Translations under genes and position numbers: made by a program | The notes under the pieces: generated by a model | What the model was told of the DNA's origin: nothing | What the model saw: the letters and a program-made list of their open reading frames with translations, nothing else | Databases searched by the model: none | Shown here: positions 33,305 through 45,370 of the stretch, one piece after another | Layout of the letters: every line of letters starts with the position of its first letter | How positions within the stretch are numbered: the first letter of the stretch is position 1 | Assembly (NCBI GenBank): GCA_033220425.1 | Contig: CM065648.1 | Location: 1,178,001 to 1,242,000 of the forward strand | Origin: Lepraria neglecta | Lineage: Eukaryota > Ascomycota > Lecanoromycetes > Lecanorales > Stereocaulaceae | Length of the DNA: 64,000 nt | Direction: 5' to 3'

Positions 33305-35683
33305 CTAAGGGGGAGGAGCATTGGGATCATAGCCATACGGCGGACCTCCACTATATCCATATCCGGGAGGCTGGGGCGAATACCGTCCTTGAGGTGGATA
33401 TGCTCCACCCGGAGGACCCTGATACCCTTGCTGCCACTGCGGTGGTTGTCCATAAATTTGCTGGTCTTGTGGGGGGTAGGATGGATAGGGGTTTTGCCCT
33501 CCTCGGTATTGCTGTTGGGCTAGCTGTTCGGGCTGGCTGGAGCCTCCAAACTCAGGACCAATCGGTGGGCTAGTAGTGTCGAATTGAGTCTGCGCACCAG
33601 GGAAGGCACCTGGTATATCTTCCGCAGAGACCGCACTGCCACCAGTACCAAGGCCTCCTGCGTCTCGAGCTCTGTCAATTTGCTCCCATGGTGAATCTCT
33701 GGTTTTGCTATGACTGCCCGCTCCAAAGAAGTTGCCCGTGCTCGGCATACTTGGCATGTCGGGAAGCATGTTGCTGGGAATGCTGCTGGGAAGGCCGCCA
33801 TGACTATGGGTATGAGATCGCTCACTCGCGTCTACGGTGTGGTTCTTGCCATGTCTCACACTGTCTGATCCAAGTAGGTGATTGAGATTCGATCCACCAT
33901 CTGGCCGTCCATGTGCCCATCGCTCAATGGTGTTATACATGTTGTCATGTAACTCGCAATGGCGGTCTCGGATTGCTGGATGGTGAAAGACCCGTGTAAT
34001 GTCATTCATGACCTCTTCCACAGGTACATCTGGGTGCTGCCATACATATATGATCCGCGGTGCCACATACTGGAGGATCGTAGATGCCACTTGACCAGCA
34101 GGCTCGTTCAGAATGTTGGAGAAATGATCCTTCGATAGAAGCGAATGTGTAGGGTCGGAGCAATGAGGATCGGTCCAAGGCTCGTATTGGTGTTTGCCAG
34201 ATGCATCAATAACTCCACCGCTTCCCTCTTTCAGCGTCTTGGACACAGAGTTGATGATGGGACGTATGTAAGGAGCCAGTAGCGAGAGAACGAACAGAGT
34301 AAGAGTGTTTGTGATTTTCTCCACCAAGGCTTCAAGACCCGGAATCTTCTCGATAGTAGCTGTCATAATCTTGACCACTTTGTCTCTGAATTCTAGGATA
34401 GGGTAAATCGAAGCAGCAGTCTTGTAAGGATCAAAATTAGTCCCTGGAATATTAGGCCCCGGAGGCCCACCCTCTGTTCCAGGAGGCCCTGCAAATCTGT
34501 TTTCTTGCTCCTGCGCCGCGGACTGAGCTTGGAGATCACCTGCTTGGCGAGCGAGGTCACCGGCGCCTGGCACTTGAAATAAGAGACTAGTCATGTTTGA
34601 TAGCTGCGATCCTGAGGTGGAACGGTTTCCAGCGCTGTTTTGAGCTTCGGCGTCTTTGAGAGCAATGTCCATCTGCTCGACCTCCGTTTGGGCGAAGTGG
34701 TCTGTAGCCTCTCCAAGCACGCTGTGCAGGAAGTCAACCACGCCAAAAGTCCCAGTGACGAGAGGAAATACTTGATGTCCTTTGAGATTGATCTTGGTTG
34801 CACTCCCGCAGTGCGGGAAGACATCTCGGTACCCAATCTCACGCAGCGCAAGCTCAGTATAGTTCGTGTGGGCACCGAAGTCTTCCAAGCAATGCAGACC
34901 TTGACCGAGACATCTCAAGGCTTCGCATAGATCTGCCTCTTTACCTCTGGCGCCATGAGCTCCACTAGTATACAGTCTCCCGAAATGGATACTCCTCGTG
35001 AAAGAGAACTTGACATAGCCCTTGGATGTAGCAATGCCAAGCTTCTCGTTGGCAATGTAATTCTTCATACCGGTCTCTGGATCGACATCAAGCTCGATTT
35101 GCTCCACTGGTGGTCGTAGCCTTGGGTCGAATTTCCGAGCATCAGCGTTGTCAGCGTACTGATGAGAGATTAGCATCATTCTCAGTTAAACAATCTAAGG
35201 AAGCTAGATCTCACATCTTTCGGATTGTCAATATGTTCTTCAGGCCTGTAGACCCCAAGCCTCTCCTCAGTGACCTCAAATTCCGCAGTAGCATATCCAA
35301 AGCTAAGGAAAGAAAGCACCCAGACTAAGATCCTGATAGTCCCAGCTTGGACACCCTTGAGACTACCAACATCCATAGCTTGGCTATAGTCACGTAGCCA
35401 GTTACCGAAGTAGACACGCTTGATCATCATGCTCGTCCATTTATGGCCTTTAATGAACACAATGGTTTTGAGCATGTCTTCGATATCTCCATGGCGCCAG
35501 TTATGCCCTTCGATTTTCGAGATAGAAGCTGTGCAAAACTTCAGCTTGAGGCTATGGATTATGGAGACTGCCCTTACCAATGTTACCAGCTCCAAAGGCT
35601 GCTACTGGTGAGGAATGAAGTAGTAGGACAGCGAGGAGTACAACGCAGAAATACAGAGATAGAGACCCCATGCTTGTAGTCAT
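33305..35683 (-). CDS. het-C: Secreted Het-C family protein, 757 aa
   Basis: Homolog of the Neurospora het-c heterokaryon-incompatibility protein, a conserved secreted/cell-surface fungal protein of the HET-C superfamily. Three exons: 35683-35578, 35528-35215 and 35158-33305 (2274 nt). The signal peptide is SLYFCVVLLAVLLLHSSPVA; the start could also be the ATG at 35671. Family blocks are IEGHNWRHGDIEDML, YFGNWLRDYSQAMDVGSL, GVYRPEEHIDNPKD|YADNADAR, NYIANE, RCLGQGLHCLEDFGAHTNYT and VTGTFGVVDFLHSVLGEATD. The C-terminal 150 residues are Gln/Pro/Gly/Tyr-rich. The frame after the TAG stop continues open for 17 codons with the same composition (see findings). Incompatibility function here is not implied by sequence alone. 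Confidence 0.88.
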
Positions 35684-36315
35684 GCACTTATTCTTCCGAA
35701 GGAAAGGGATGCGATTGATGCGAATACTTTCTTTACGACCGTCTTCCAATCTCTCGCGTCTGGCTTATCTGGAAGTTTGTGATACCTGTCTCGAAGTGTT
35801 GTTCCTTCTTTTGGTCTTGTGCAGGGCACAGCTGTCCCGGAATTCCCGCCGGAGGGCTGCCACGCTACTCGCTAGTTATGAACGCTAACCGGGCAAGCTT
35901 CTTTTTGATAAACAAACCCGGCTGCTACACTCCTACAACCCATAAAGATCACTAAGTTACCCCTCCTTGTCTTTCCGAGTATCGTCCACATCTTATGTAT
36001 CGGCAAAAGCTTCCTCAAGGCCTCCATGACGGCATAAAGTGGCAAAACATCGAAGAACCTTGAACTTTTGCAATTTTCTATCCTGTAAGTTGATCTTTGG
36101 AACTAAGTACACGAATTTTCACCAGCTCTCTATGCATCGCTTACTTACACACATGATAATTTAAAACGACACAGGGGTATATTGACCCATTCTCATTTTG
36201 AAACATCATTTATGCCGTCCCTTTGTACAATCTGAACGCCAGCAGTAAGTTATCTCACAGATCACACTCATGCAAATATCGTCGCGTTTCAGCTCGCCTA
36301 GCTTCGTGTCTTCAC
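35684..36315. other. Intergenic region het-C promoter / KAP114 3' flank
   Basis: About 630 bp, no gene seen. Confidence 0.5.
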
Positions 36316-39300
36316 TCACTGTGCAGGCACTTGGCCGTTGCTGTTCACCTGATTCGTGTCATTCATCTTGTGTAACTTCTCGCGTTCCTCGTCAGTCAAA
36401 GAATGGTACAATTCCTGGAAACCTGGCTCGTTGGACACGTTGTTGAAGAATTCGACCAGGTATTTCTGGGTCTCGTCATCAGTTTGGCGCATGTTCCAGC
36501 GTGATTCGTCCATGTATCCCATGAGATCTGCATCCATGTTTTGTTAGTTTTTTGATCCTGTAATGTGGAATGAGGAGGAGCTGACCTTGTCTCGTAGTTG
36601 GAGACCCCAGATCCAGTACAGTCGGCTCATCTTCCCACTCATCATCGTCTTCGCCACTCGGACTACCCTCCTTCGCTTTCTTACCCAATCCATGAGAAAA
36701 TCCAGGCGTAGTGGGACTGGGCAGGGCAAGCTCTTGAACAAGAACTTTGGTAAGCTTGAGTGGTACCGGGATGACTGAGAATTGATCAGGCTCTCTCTTC
36801 GCTTGAGATCGGGTCTTGATACGTGTTGAGTCTTGAACAACAAGATCTCCCTTTGTCTGAATGTTGGCCAGTCTCTCGTCGTGGAGCTTGTATATGTTGG
36901 TCAGAGCAATGACGTTCTGTCGGATGGCATCGTAGCCGGAGAAGTTGACAGAATTTTCCAGCCACTTTCTCATCACGACCTCAAGGCCAGAACCACCATT
37001 GGCGCCATCAACCTGCACCTGAGCCAGGAAATCGAGAACGTCTTTTGCGTTGGTCAATGAAAGTCGAGCGAACACAAGAACGAGATTTTGGATGAAGTTC
37101 GCGCGCTCGGCGGTGCTGAGCCGAATTGCGACAACCTGCAGCAGCTGCATAAGATACGGCCCTAGCTTATCCGCACCTGCTTTTTCAACTAATTCAACTG
37201 CCAGACCTCCAACTTCTGCTGCTGATGAGTCGTCGACATTCGGTCCCAGGAGACGGTCAATAATAAGCAGCACGATCTCAAGGCCCTCTTTTCCTGTCTC
37301 TGGATCGCGCCAAGCAAATAGTTGGGTAGCATCGTGGACCAAAATGTACTTGATGGTGATCGTGGCTGACTGGTGGACGCTGAACTCTAGATCGAGGAAC
37401 AGGAGTCGGTAGAGCTTTGGCAAGAGAGTGGAAACAAATCCTTCAGGCAAAGGCTCGGAGCCATACTCGGCCAGCGTGGACAACAGAGAGACAGCCACAT
37501 CGCTAAGAGAGTTCTCTTGGGTCATGTCGCCGACATCTAGTGCACCTGTCAGGCTAGGGAGGACCTTTGCACAAAGACGAGCATATGATTCTGGTCCTTG
37601 CGACGACATGGTGGATGTTAAGGATTCAAAAGTCTCGTTCACAAGCATAGTCGTTGTCCAGCTACGAGCACCAAAAGAAGCCATGGTGAAGAGCACGTCA
37701 AGAGCTGGGTGCTCCAAACACAGTGTCGGGTCTGTCATGACGGCATCGCGAAGAGTCTCCACAAGAGTGTCCAGGAGGTCTTCGCTGTCACTAATTTCAC
37801 TGAGATCGTGCGAGGAGAGGAAGTTGGAAATGGCGGCGACCGTTTGTACCTGGAATTCCTGGGCTCTCGCTGGCGGCAATATCTTCAGGTATCCTTGAAG
37901 GACGCGCAGACAGGAGACTTTGACGACTTCGGACTCATCCTCTCCAATGGCCTTGAGGGACTGAAGGGCGAAGTCAGGTGCCAGTTCATGAAGAGCTTCA
38001 CCAGCGGTCGTAATCAGGGCACCGGCAACAATGAAACCACGAGCTCGCAACAGCTCGTTCTCCCCTAGAGTTCGTCAGCGCCGAGTCAATACGAAACGAA
38101 ACATTGGGCTGCTTGTGAAAAAGCTGCACGCCTTCTGAAGAACAAGGGGAGATTAGCTCACCATCTTGCATTGCCATTCGAGCAAAATCGAGGTACGCAT
38201 TAGCAAGGTCCGGTCCGATCTTAGCATCGTAATCGCTGATCTCGTCGAGGACCTGTTTCACAACGTACAGGACAGCTTCCTTCGCTTTGAAACTATACAT
38301 CCATTATAAGCTACCGTACCATTGCCTTGGAGATGAAGAACCCTTACCTTGATGATCCATCGTCAAATACGGACTTGCTGAAGCCCAGAAGGATCTCGAT
38401 CACGGGCCATTTGTAGCTGCAAAGCTTCCCAACGAGACCGCCGCAAGCGTTGCGGGCAGAGTAATTAGCTGTCTCTGACGTTTCTTCTGACAGGAAAATG
38501 TTGACGTCCACCTCCCAGAGCTCCGCGTCTTCGGTCAGGATCTGCGAATAGCCGACAGCTACGGCCAAGATCTGCATGATCCAGGTAGCATTACCGCTCG
38601 CCAAGCTCTCGGGTGTCAACTGCGCATCCAACTCCCGCTTGATCGTCGTGGTATTCAATAAAGTCTGGATGTAGTCGAGCTCTTCGATAATGAGGAAATC
38701 GAGTGTATATGGTAGTCGATCTGCATCCTCCATACGACCTTGTCTCTGCTCATCGCCTGTGTACATGGTGTGATATGGTCCGAGGTGGGCCTGCAGGCTC
38801 TCCCACATCGTGCTGAACAGTTCGAGGGTGCGAGCACTGAGGAGATGGGGGAACATGTTGTGGATTTTGTCAAGTGCCTGGGGAGACTAGTCAGCTTGAG
38901 GCAATCTGGAAAAGGACCAGACATCTTACCTTGACCACTTGAGTCTTCAGTGCAATGACTCCTCTCCAATTGATCACATTAGGACCCCCTGGAGTCCCTT
39001 GGTTTTCCTCCTCCTCACTCGGCATGTAAGGCATGGGCATCTTGAGCACCTCGATAAAGAAAGGTGACCATGCATCCGATGCTTCTTGCATGAATTGCTT
39101 TACAGAAGCCTTGTTGTTCTGGTAGACCAACTCCATCGTGTCGAAGCACGCTCGGAATATTGACACGGCCAAGGCCCTCGTTGTCCATTTCTTCTCACCA
39201 TCGACAGCGACGTTGTATATGCACTTGACCAAGTCAATGGCGCTGCTGGAGAATTGTTCTTCATCGAAACCATCTTCGACCAGATTTCCAAGGACTACCA

Positions 39301-39748
39301 GCACGCCGTGGAGTTGTGATGGATCGGCCTGAGGGACAAGGTTGAGTAGGGTTGGGAGTAAGGTCGGCCATTGCTCTGGGAAGTCGGCGCTGGCGATCTT
39401 ACTGACGACGTAGCTGGCTGCTCCGACGATCTTCCGCTCTTCGTCTATCGCTGTGGCTATTGAAAGGACGGATTCTCGTAATTGGTCTTTGGTCGCGTCG
39501 CTCAGTGCGTTGGGACCTTCGTACTCCTCAAGTGACGGCGACCAGGTCTTCAGTACCAGCTTCTTGAGGGACAGGAGAGCCGCCTGACGATGCTGAAGAA
39601 GAACAGATTTGTGAGACGCTATGGAAACAAGGCTGATTGGGAAGGCTTCATTAGTGTAAAGCTGCTCAAGGTGGTGCTCTGCATCATTGCGGATTGGGCC
39701 CGAAGGGTCGAGGGTGGCGACGAGCAGGTCAAGGGCTTGCTGCTCCAT
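36316..39748 (-). CDS. KAP114: Importin-beta family karyopherin Kap114/importin-9, 1056 aa
   Basis: Nuclear import receptor known for TBP and histone cargo. Five exons: 39748-38930, 38877-38348, 38292-38162, 38064-36586 and 36527-36316 (3171 nt), introns of 52-97 nt. The N-terminal importin-beta domain shows DAEHHLEQLYTNEAFPISLV, RQAALLSLKKLVLKTWSP and DFPEQWPTLLPTLLNLV. Middle HEAT repeats include CGGLVGKLCSYKWPVIEILL and AKEAVLYVVKQVLDEISDYD. The acidic patch GEDDDEWEDEPTVLDLG is the Kap114 acidic insertion/loop type. The end reads LMGYMDESRWNMRQTDDETQ and FNNVSNEPGFQELY. Length is typical (about 1000-1050 aa). It is divergent from REV7 by 236 bp. Confidence 0.9.
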
Positions 39749-39984
39749 CGTTGCGAGGTTGCCCTCGAGGCGGATTTGATATGCGCAATGCGATTTAGTG
39801 GTGTGCAGGTGAGTTGTGAAGGTGAGTTGTGAAGATGGGCTAAAAAGTTGTTGATAGACAGGGCGAGCTCGGTCCGACGCGTTCTAAGTGCCAAGCCAAC
39901 AGCCGAGGTAGTGTCGGAATACCAGTCGTCTTAACTCCGCTATTTGGAATAAATCGACGTTCAGCAAGCCCCTAATACTTCAGA

Positions 39985-41316
39985 ATGGGTTCTTACAATT
40001 CAGAAGCTCCTGTATTAGACACTTATCAAGCCGTTGTCTCGGCTTATTGTGACTTTCTCACTGTTGCGATTCACACTATCCTCTATGAACGGAATATCTA
40101 TCTTCAGACTTCATTCTTGAAGGCAAGAAAGTACAATTATCCTGTGAGGCAGAGTAGACACCCCAAGGTGTGCAAATGGATTCAGGATGCTGTTGTTGCG
40201 GTGGAAGGGGAGATTTTGAAGGTATGATCATTCCTTCTGCGCCTATTCTTAAGTCTTTCCATTTCCTTAGAAGCACGTCACTGCAGAACTTGTTCATATT
40301 GAGCAAAGAACGTCTAGAACATGAAGAAAGAAATTGAAGACCAATACATGTGCAGTGTTAAATTCACTTCGTCCATGTGCACTGGAATTGCCGCAATTTG
40401 TTGCCAATTTTGGTCATGAGACTAGAACGACTTGGTTTATCAAGACATGTCTTCCAAGAAGTCTTACATTGTCACTTCATTCCTAGCCTTTTGAACAAAC
40501 AAGTCAAATTTTTCAAATGCTGCGATACTTCGAGACTGTCCAATTTCCAATTTAGCCTCTGCCAGTCTAATCCACACCTCTGTCACTCCTCAAATTTGGT
40601 GTCCCAGTACTAGTATACTAGTATCCCTCTATGACTTCATGGCAAGGCGCTAACACGTACACCTTCTCCAGTGCACAGTCGCCCAAACCTCCCTAATAAT
40701 CCACGCCCCACCACCCTCCTCCCAACCCCTCGAACGCTACGTCTTCTCAACGTCCTCCTTCCCTCGCATACTACCCTCCGAAACACGCACACCATTCGCC
40801 CCGTCACCTTCAAACAATCCCTCCAACAATCCCTCCAACAATCCCTCCAACGAACCCCCTACCAACAGCCCACCCTCCAACACCAACGACCCCCAAAGCA
40901 ATCCCCCTGACCCAGCAACAACTAAACGCTTCAACCCACCTCCAACATCCGACCTCCCAGAACAATTCCGCGCCACCTTCGCCCGGCTTTCCACCTCTCT
41001 AACCAAGTTGAAGCCACTACCTGAAGATTGCAGCTTTACGCTCGCTATTGAGTTGAGGGATGAGGAGGGTGTGGAGGCGCCGATTGAGAGGGAGGGGAGG
41101 TGGGTGGCTGCTGAGCCGGGGTTGCAAAGGCGGAAGGCTGGTGGTCATGGTGAAGAAGTGGGAGATACAGAGGGTGGGGAGAGCAAGAGGGGTAAGGATT
41201 TGGGAGGAGTGAGAACGATGCCCGTTAGGAGTCTTGAAGCTGGTGCGTTTAAGATGGAGGTGTGGGTGGAAGAGGGGAGGGGGAAATTTCAATCCAGCGT
41301 GGAGGAGGGGGAGTGA
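39985..41316 (+). CDS. REV7: HORMA-domain protein Rev7/Mad2B, 293 aa
   Basis: Regulatory subunit of translesion DNA polymerase zeta. Two exons, 39985-40221 and 40672-41316 (882 nt). The HORMA start shows LDTYQAVVSAYCDFLTVAIH, ILYERNIYLQTSFLKARKYN, YPVRQSRHPKVCKWIQDAV and, after splicing, EILK|CTVAQTSLIIH and LERYVFSTSSFPR. DCSFTLAIELRDEEGVEAPI and RTMPVRSLEAGAFKMEVWVE close the domain. An Asn/Pro/Ser-rich insert (NNPSNNPSNNPSNE) sits in a surface loop. The 450-nt intron is about eight times the local norm; it could hide further introns, but the AAG|TGC join matches the family. Confidence 0.88.
40813..40848 (+). repeat. In-frame 12-bp repeat in REV7
   Basis: Three identical units AACAATCCCTCC coding Asn-Asn-Pro-Ser, plus diverged flanking units. 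The unit is a multiple of three, so copy-number change would keep the reading frame. Confidence 0.85.
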
Positions 41317-41722
41317 AACGATTGACTATTCTTTGACAATCTTTGTTTGAGGAGAGAACAGACATGCTATGCTAAGACGAAGTGCCTGTTCTATAAGTAG
41401 TCGCTGAAACGCGCGTATGCCCTGCCCTTTTTGCCAGCCCCTCTTGCTCTTGATCTTTAGCACCGAATAGGGTATTCTGTATACTGATCCCGAATCCGTC
41501 CATCCCATTTAAGAAGGATTTCACCCAAGAAACACCGTCGCTAAGAGGCTGCATGCGAAGGAAGAAAGCCAGATCGTATGTTGTAAAATGAAGTGTAGAG
41601 AAATGGACGCCATTTATGCCAATTTTGCGTCTCAGCCCGTTGGATTACGAATCATTTTCATTGTAATCCCGAAATAAGAGTGTCCTATCTCCTACCGTAT
41701 CATTGCCCATCTCCTATGGACT
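41317..41722. other. Convergent 3' intergenic region REV7 / RBR ligase
   Basis: About 400 bp, nothing recognised. Confidence 0.5.
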
Positions 41723-44658
41723 CTACCAATATCCCTGATTGCCCCTCGGCGGCTGATCATTAAGCCCAGGTCCATTGAGCCAAGGATTGAAATTCACCTC
41801 GTCGTTATTCTCGAGAGCAGGCCTCCTTTGATTGTGATGATGAGGCCTTGGTGGAGTCGGCGGATCCAAGTCCACAACTGCAGCAGCCGCTTGTCGTCGC
41901 CGCCTCTCATTGAGCGCTGTGGCCGCAGCCCGATAATCTGGCCTTGGTGGAATTGGGGCTCGAGGTGAGTCTAGGGCTATGGGTGGCGGAATGAAAGGAT
42001 ATTGTGGTTGAGCGATATGCGGTCCGTTAGGATTAATGGGCCCATTGAGATTTCCTCGGTCACCTCCATATGGGTAGTTGTGTTTGTTGCCGACCCAAAA
42101 TGGATTCGCGTTTGCTCCGAAGATTGCATCCGGGTCGAATTGTCCAGGATCATATCGTCCAAGATGGTTGAATGGATTGGGATATTCGAAGTCCCTATCT
42201 GGTGTAGTGATATCGATACCCTCGTCGAGATTATTTCTACGCTGTGCAGCAGCGGAGATGGCAGCTTGCGCTTGTTCCCCTGCTATGCGAGCCTGATTCC
42301 TTGCAGCACGAGCTTGCTCTCCAGCGGCGCGAGCTCGTTCGCCTGCCTCGCGAGCGTGCTCCCCCCCCGTCGAAGTCGGTCTACCTGCTCTTGAAGTATT
42401 CTATCCTGCTCTGCTGCCTGTTGGTTCTCATTTTGCGCGCGGAACACCTCCTGCTGCTGACGGAAACGCTGCTGTTGAGCTAGTTGTTCTTGGTATAGCT
42501 CCTCTGGAGTCTGTATTCGTGGTTGTTCTGCACCACCCCGATCTCCTATGATGTGTCGTCTGACCGCATCGTTGACGGCCGGGTCCACTCGAAAGCCACC
42601 GAATGGTGGTAGTCCGAAATCATCGATATCATAATGACCATGGCGATGATGATGTCCTAAATGATGGTGATGGCTGGGGCGCTTTGGAGGGGATTGGACA
42701 GATTTGGCGAACTTGATCCTGAGATCTTCTTCGGAAAGATCTGGATGCTCAGCACGGACTTTTGCCATCGCCTCTTTTTCTGCTTGCTCAACTTGATTGT
42801 CCTTCCGCTTGCTTGATTCGTCGTACAAGGGACATTTGGCACCCGGACCATTGGTAATTACCCCTGGTGGAGCTCGTCCTTGGCCGTCGAAATGGTTGTA
42901 CATCTGCTTGCTGATGTCTTTCCCGCAGTAGTCGCAGATTACCGCGGAGCAACTCGAGCAGATAACCTTATTGCAGCCGTCTTCTTTCAAAATTCGAACC
43001 TTGCATTTCCCACACGTTCTTATCAAAGCCTCGGTTCGAGCCTCTTCAATCACGCGGCGTTCAGAGACTCCGTTCTCCTTCTTGAACTCCTCGCAAGAAA
43101 TAGGAATGTGCGTTTTGGCTTTACAAAGGCGGCATGATACTTCTTCACACTGTGGATTATGGCATCGGAACTCTCGGTCTTCCTCAACTGGCGGACATAT
43201 TGCAGCGAAATCGCAGAATGGACACATCGAGAGATTCTGGAGCTCGGCCATGCGGATCTCTTCCTGCTGTTGTAGGCGTTCCAGCTTCCCTATTGTCTTA
43301 GAGTCGAGAAATCGTGCCCGCTCTGATCGGGAAAAGGTTGCCTTACAACCACTTCCATCCATACATCGCAGTTCGTATCGAGAGTTGCCAATGTCGGTGT
43401 TGGCATTTTGTCGAGCACAGTCGAGGCAGAAGAAGTGGGTGTCGTCTCCGTTGCAGTGCGTCACCTTGGGAGGTGTGAAGTCGTCGAAGCAGCATTGGCA
43501 TTCCATAGTTTCCCCTTCCGCTCGAAGCCTCTCGTCCTCTGCCTCTTCGGCTCGTTTAGCTTCCTGGTCGGCCTCACGCTTTGCTGTAAGACGATTTGTT
43601 AGCCATTTGTATGATAACGATTTAATCGGGTGCGTGATTTGTAGTACTCTGGGAGCCCAGTAGAAACCACGGGGTCAAGCATTGATTGAAACCAATGTCT
43701 TGGAATGAAGTGTTAATAATAGACTTGAATACGTACCATTATCCTTTTTGTGTCTCCGGGAAGCAGATTCAATTTCTTTCTTCAATTTCTCAAAGTCATA
43801 CCCCTGCTGTTCTAGCTGCGACATTCTTTCGGCAGCGGTCTTCGCCACGAATCTTCTCGACCTCAAGAGGACAAAAGCTGGATCCCTTGCGGAATTAAGA
43901 CTACGCTCTGCGCCAAGTATTGCAAAATATGCGCCATAGTAATGGTTATGCTGACTGTACGTAGTTTCAATGAATTTGACCGGAACTTTTCGGAAAGCCT
44001 CACTCAAGGCAATTTTACTATATGTGAAGTATTAGTAAAGGCGCATGAAGAGAAAAAAGCATCTGGTGCAAGATTCGGTTGTACGAGAATCAGATCTAGG
44101 CACTGGTTTTGTCCAATCCGGAACCAAGTTGCACAAGCAGAGGGTTCTTGTGCTAACGGAAGAGCGATGATGGAGGAATGATGCTTACGCTACTTCCTGA
44201 TACTGTTCGGGATCATCTCTAAGATCTGCGTATTTCCATCTCGCCGCCTCCTCATCGTCACTGTTCCGATCCTCAAACTTCCGTTTCTTCTTGTCTCGCT
44301 CCCTCGGATAGGGTCCACGATCCAGGATCTTCTCGATCAGCACCTGAGACGGTGATTCAACTTGGTAAGGACTTCTGGTTTCCATATGCTTATTGTAGAT
44401 CTCGTGTACATGTTCGTGAGAGATGTCCGGGAACACCTGAAGAATCTCTTGGAGGACCCCTGGGTAGTCGTGGGGGTCGATAAGTTGTGTCTCGTCATAG
44501 GATCCTAGGCCTTGATTGTTTGGGTCGAAGTGGAAGTCTTCCACGCCAGCTCCGATTACAGCCTCTCCTTCTGGGGTCAGGAAATCCGCGTAATCCATCT
44601 CGCTATCACTGGTATCATCAAGGTCGATGATCTCCGGTGGTGGAACCACGCGAGCCAT
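41723..44658 (-). CDS. RNF216/Triad3-like RBR E3 ubiquitin ligase with frame break in its tail
   Basis: RING-between-RING ligase that passes ubiquitin through a RING2 cysteine. Three exons: 44658-44189, 44017-43737 and 43583 onward; introns are 171 and 153 nt. RING1 begins CQCCFDDFTPPK (about residue 279). The IBR holds CPFCDFAAICP and CHNPQCEEVSCRLC. RING2 reads CGKCKVRILKEDGCNKVIC with probable catalytic Cys454. The N-terminus has an acidic SUMO-interaction-like motif (EIIDLDD). A His-rich block (HHHHLGHHHRHGH) and Gln-rich coiled coil follow. As assembled the frame ends at 42283 (683 aa). At a run of eight G (minus strand, 42361-42368) the -1 frame opens for 213 codons to a TAG at 41723-41725 and continues the Ala/Arg/Gln-rich helix (EAGERARAAGEQARAARNQA), so the intended tail is probably this one (about 870 aa). 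Either a base-count error, a real mutation or frameshifting explains it. Confidence 0.85.
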
Positions 44659-45370
44659 TGTTGTTGTTTCTGGTGTGGTGAGTGAACGAAAGGATGAAGT
44701 TGCTGTCAAATGATGAGACTTGAAAGTCGGAAATTTTGGTGTCATGGATTTCTCATTGTATCGAGTTGAAGTGTCGTGGCACTAGTTCGCCAATGAGGCT
44801 GCAAGTGGGGCAGCCGGATACAGAACTGTTCGGCACATTCGGGCGTTGGAAGGGCAGTTTATGAATTAGGGCCTGGACGAAGACAGATGGCAGTCATCTA
44901 TGGCAGTCATCTATGGCAGCCAGCCTTGACTGTGAAGGCGACAGTGGTACGAGTCGTTAGTAGCGATCTTTTACGCGGTCAAGAATATGATAGATCACGA
45001 AAACTCCAATTGGCGGCAGTATCGCGTACTCGTACCAGCGGCGACCTGGTTGAACTACTCCCAAGCGTAAAATCTGTAAAGCGAAGAATAAATTAAAATG
45101 AATGTTTAACACTTTGCCTTGACGTTCAGCTGCGAGGGGTGCTACCTGCCAGCGCTAAAACGATCGCCCATCGAGACTTCTCGTAACCCCACAGCACGCT
45201 AGAAGGCCCTACCCGCGGAACCCTAAAATAGGTCCAGATCCCCTGGGCACAAGCTGGGATTGGCTCTTTTGTTGTCGCTCCATCACCTGTTTTCCGTAAT
45301 GCTATGATTTCTATGGCCCCGCCTACGAAGACATCCAACTCATAACATTTGGTATAAATTTTTGTCCAGC
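44659..45370. other. Divergent intergenic region with a short tandem repeat
   Basis: About 710 bp between the RBR ligase and LYC1-like genes. At 44887-44924 a 13-bp unit (ATGGCAGTCATCT) is repeated twice with a third partial copy. No gene seen. Confidence 0.5.
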
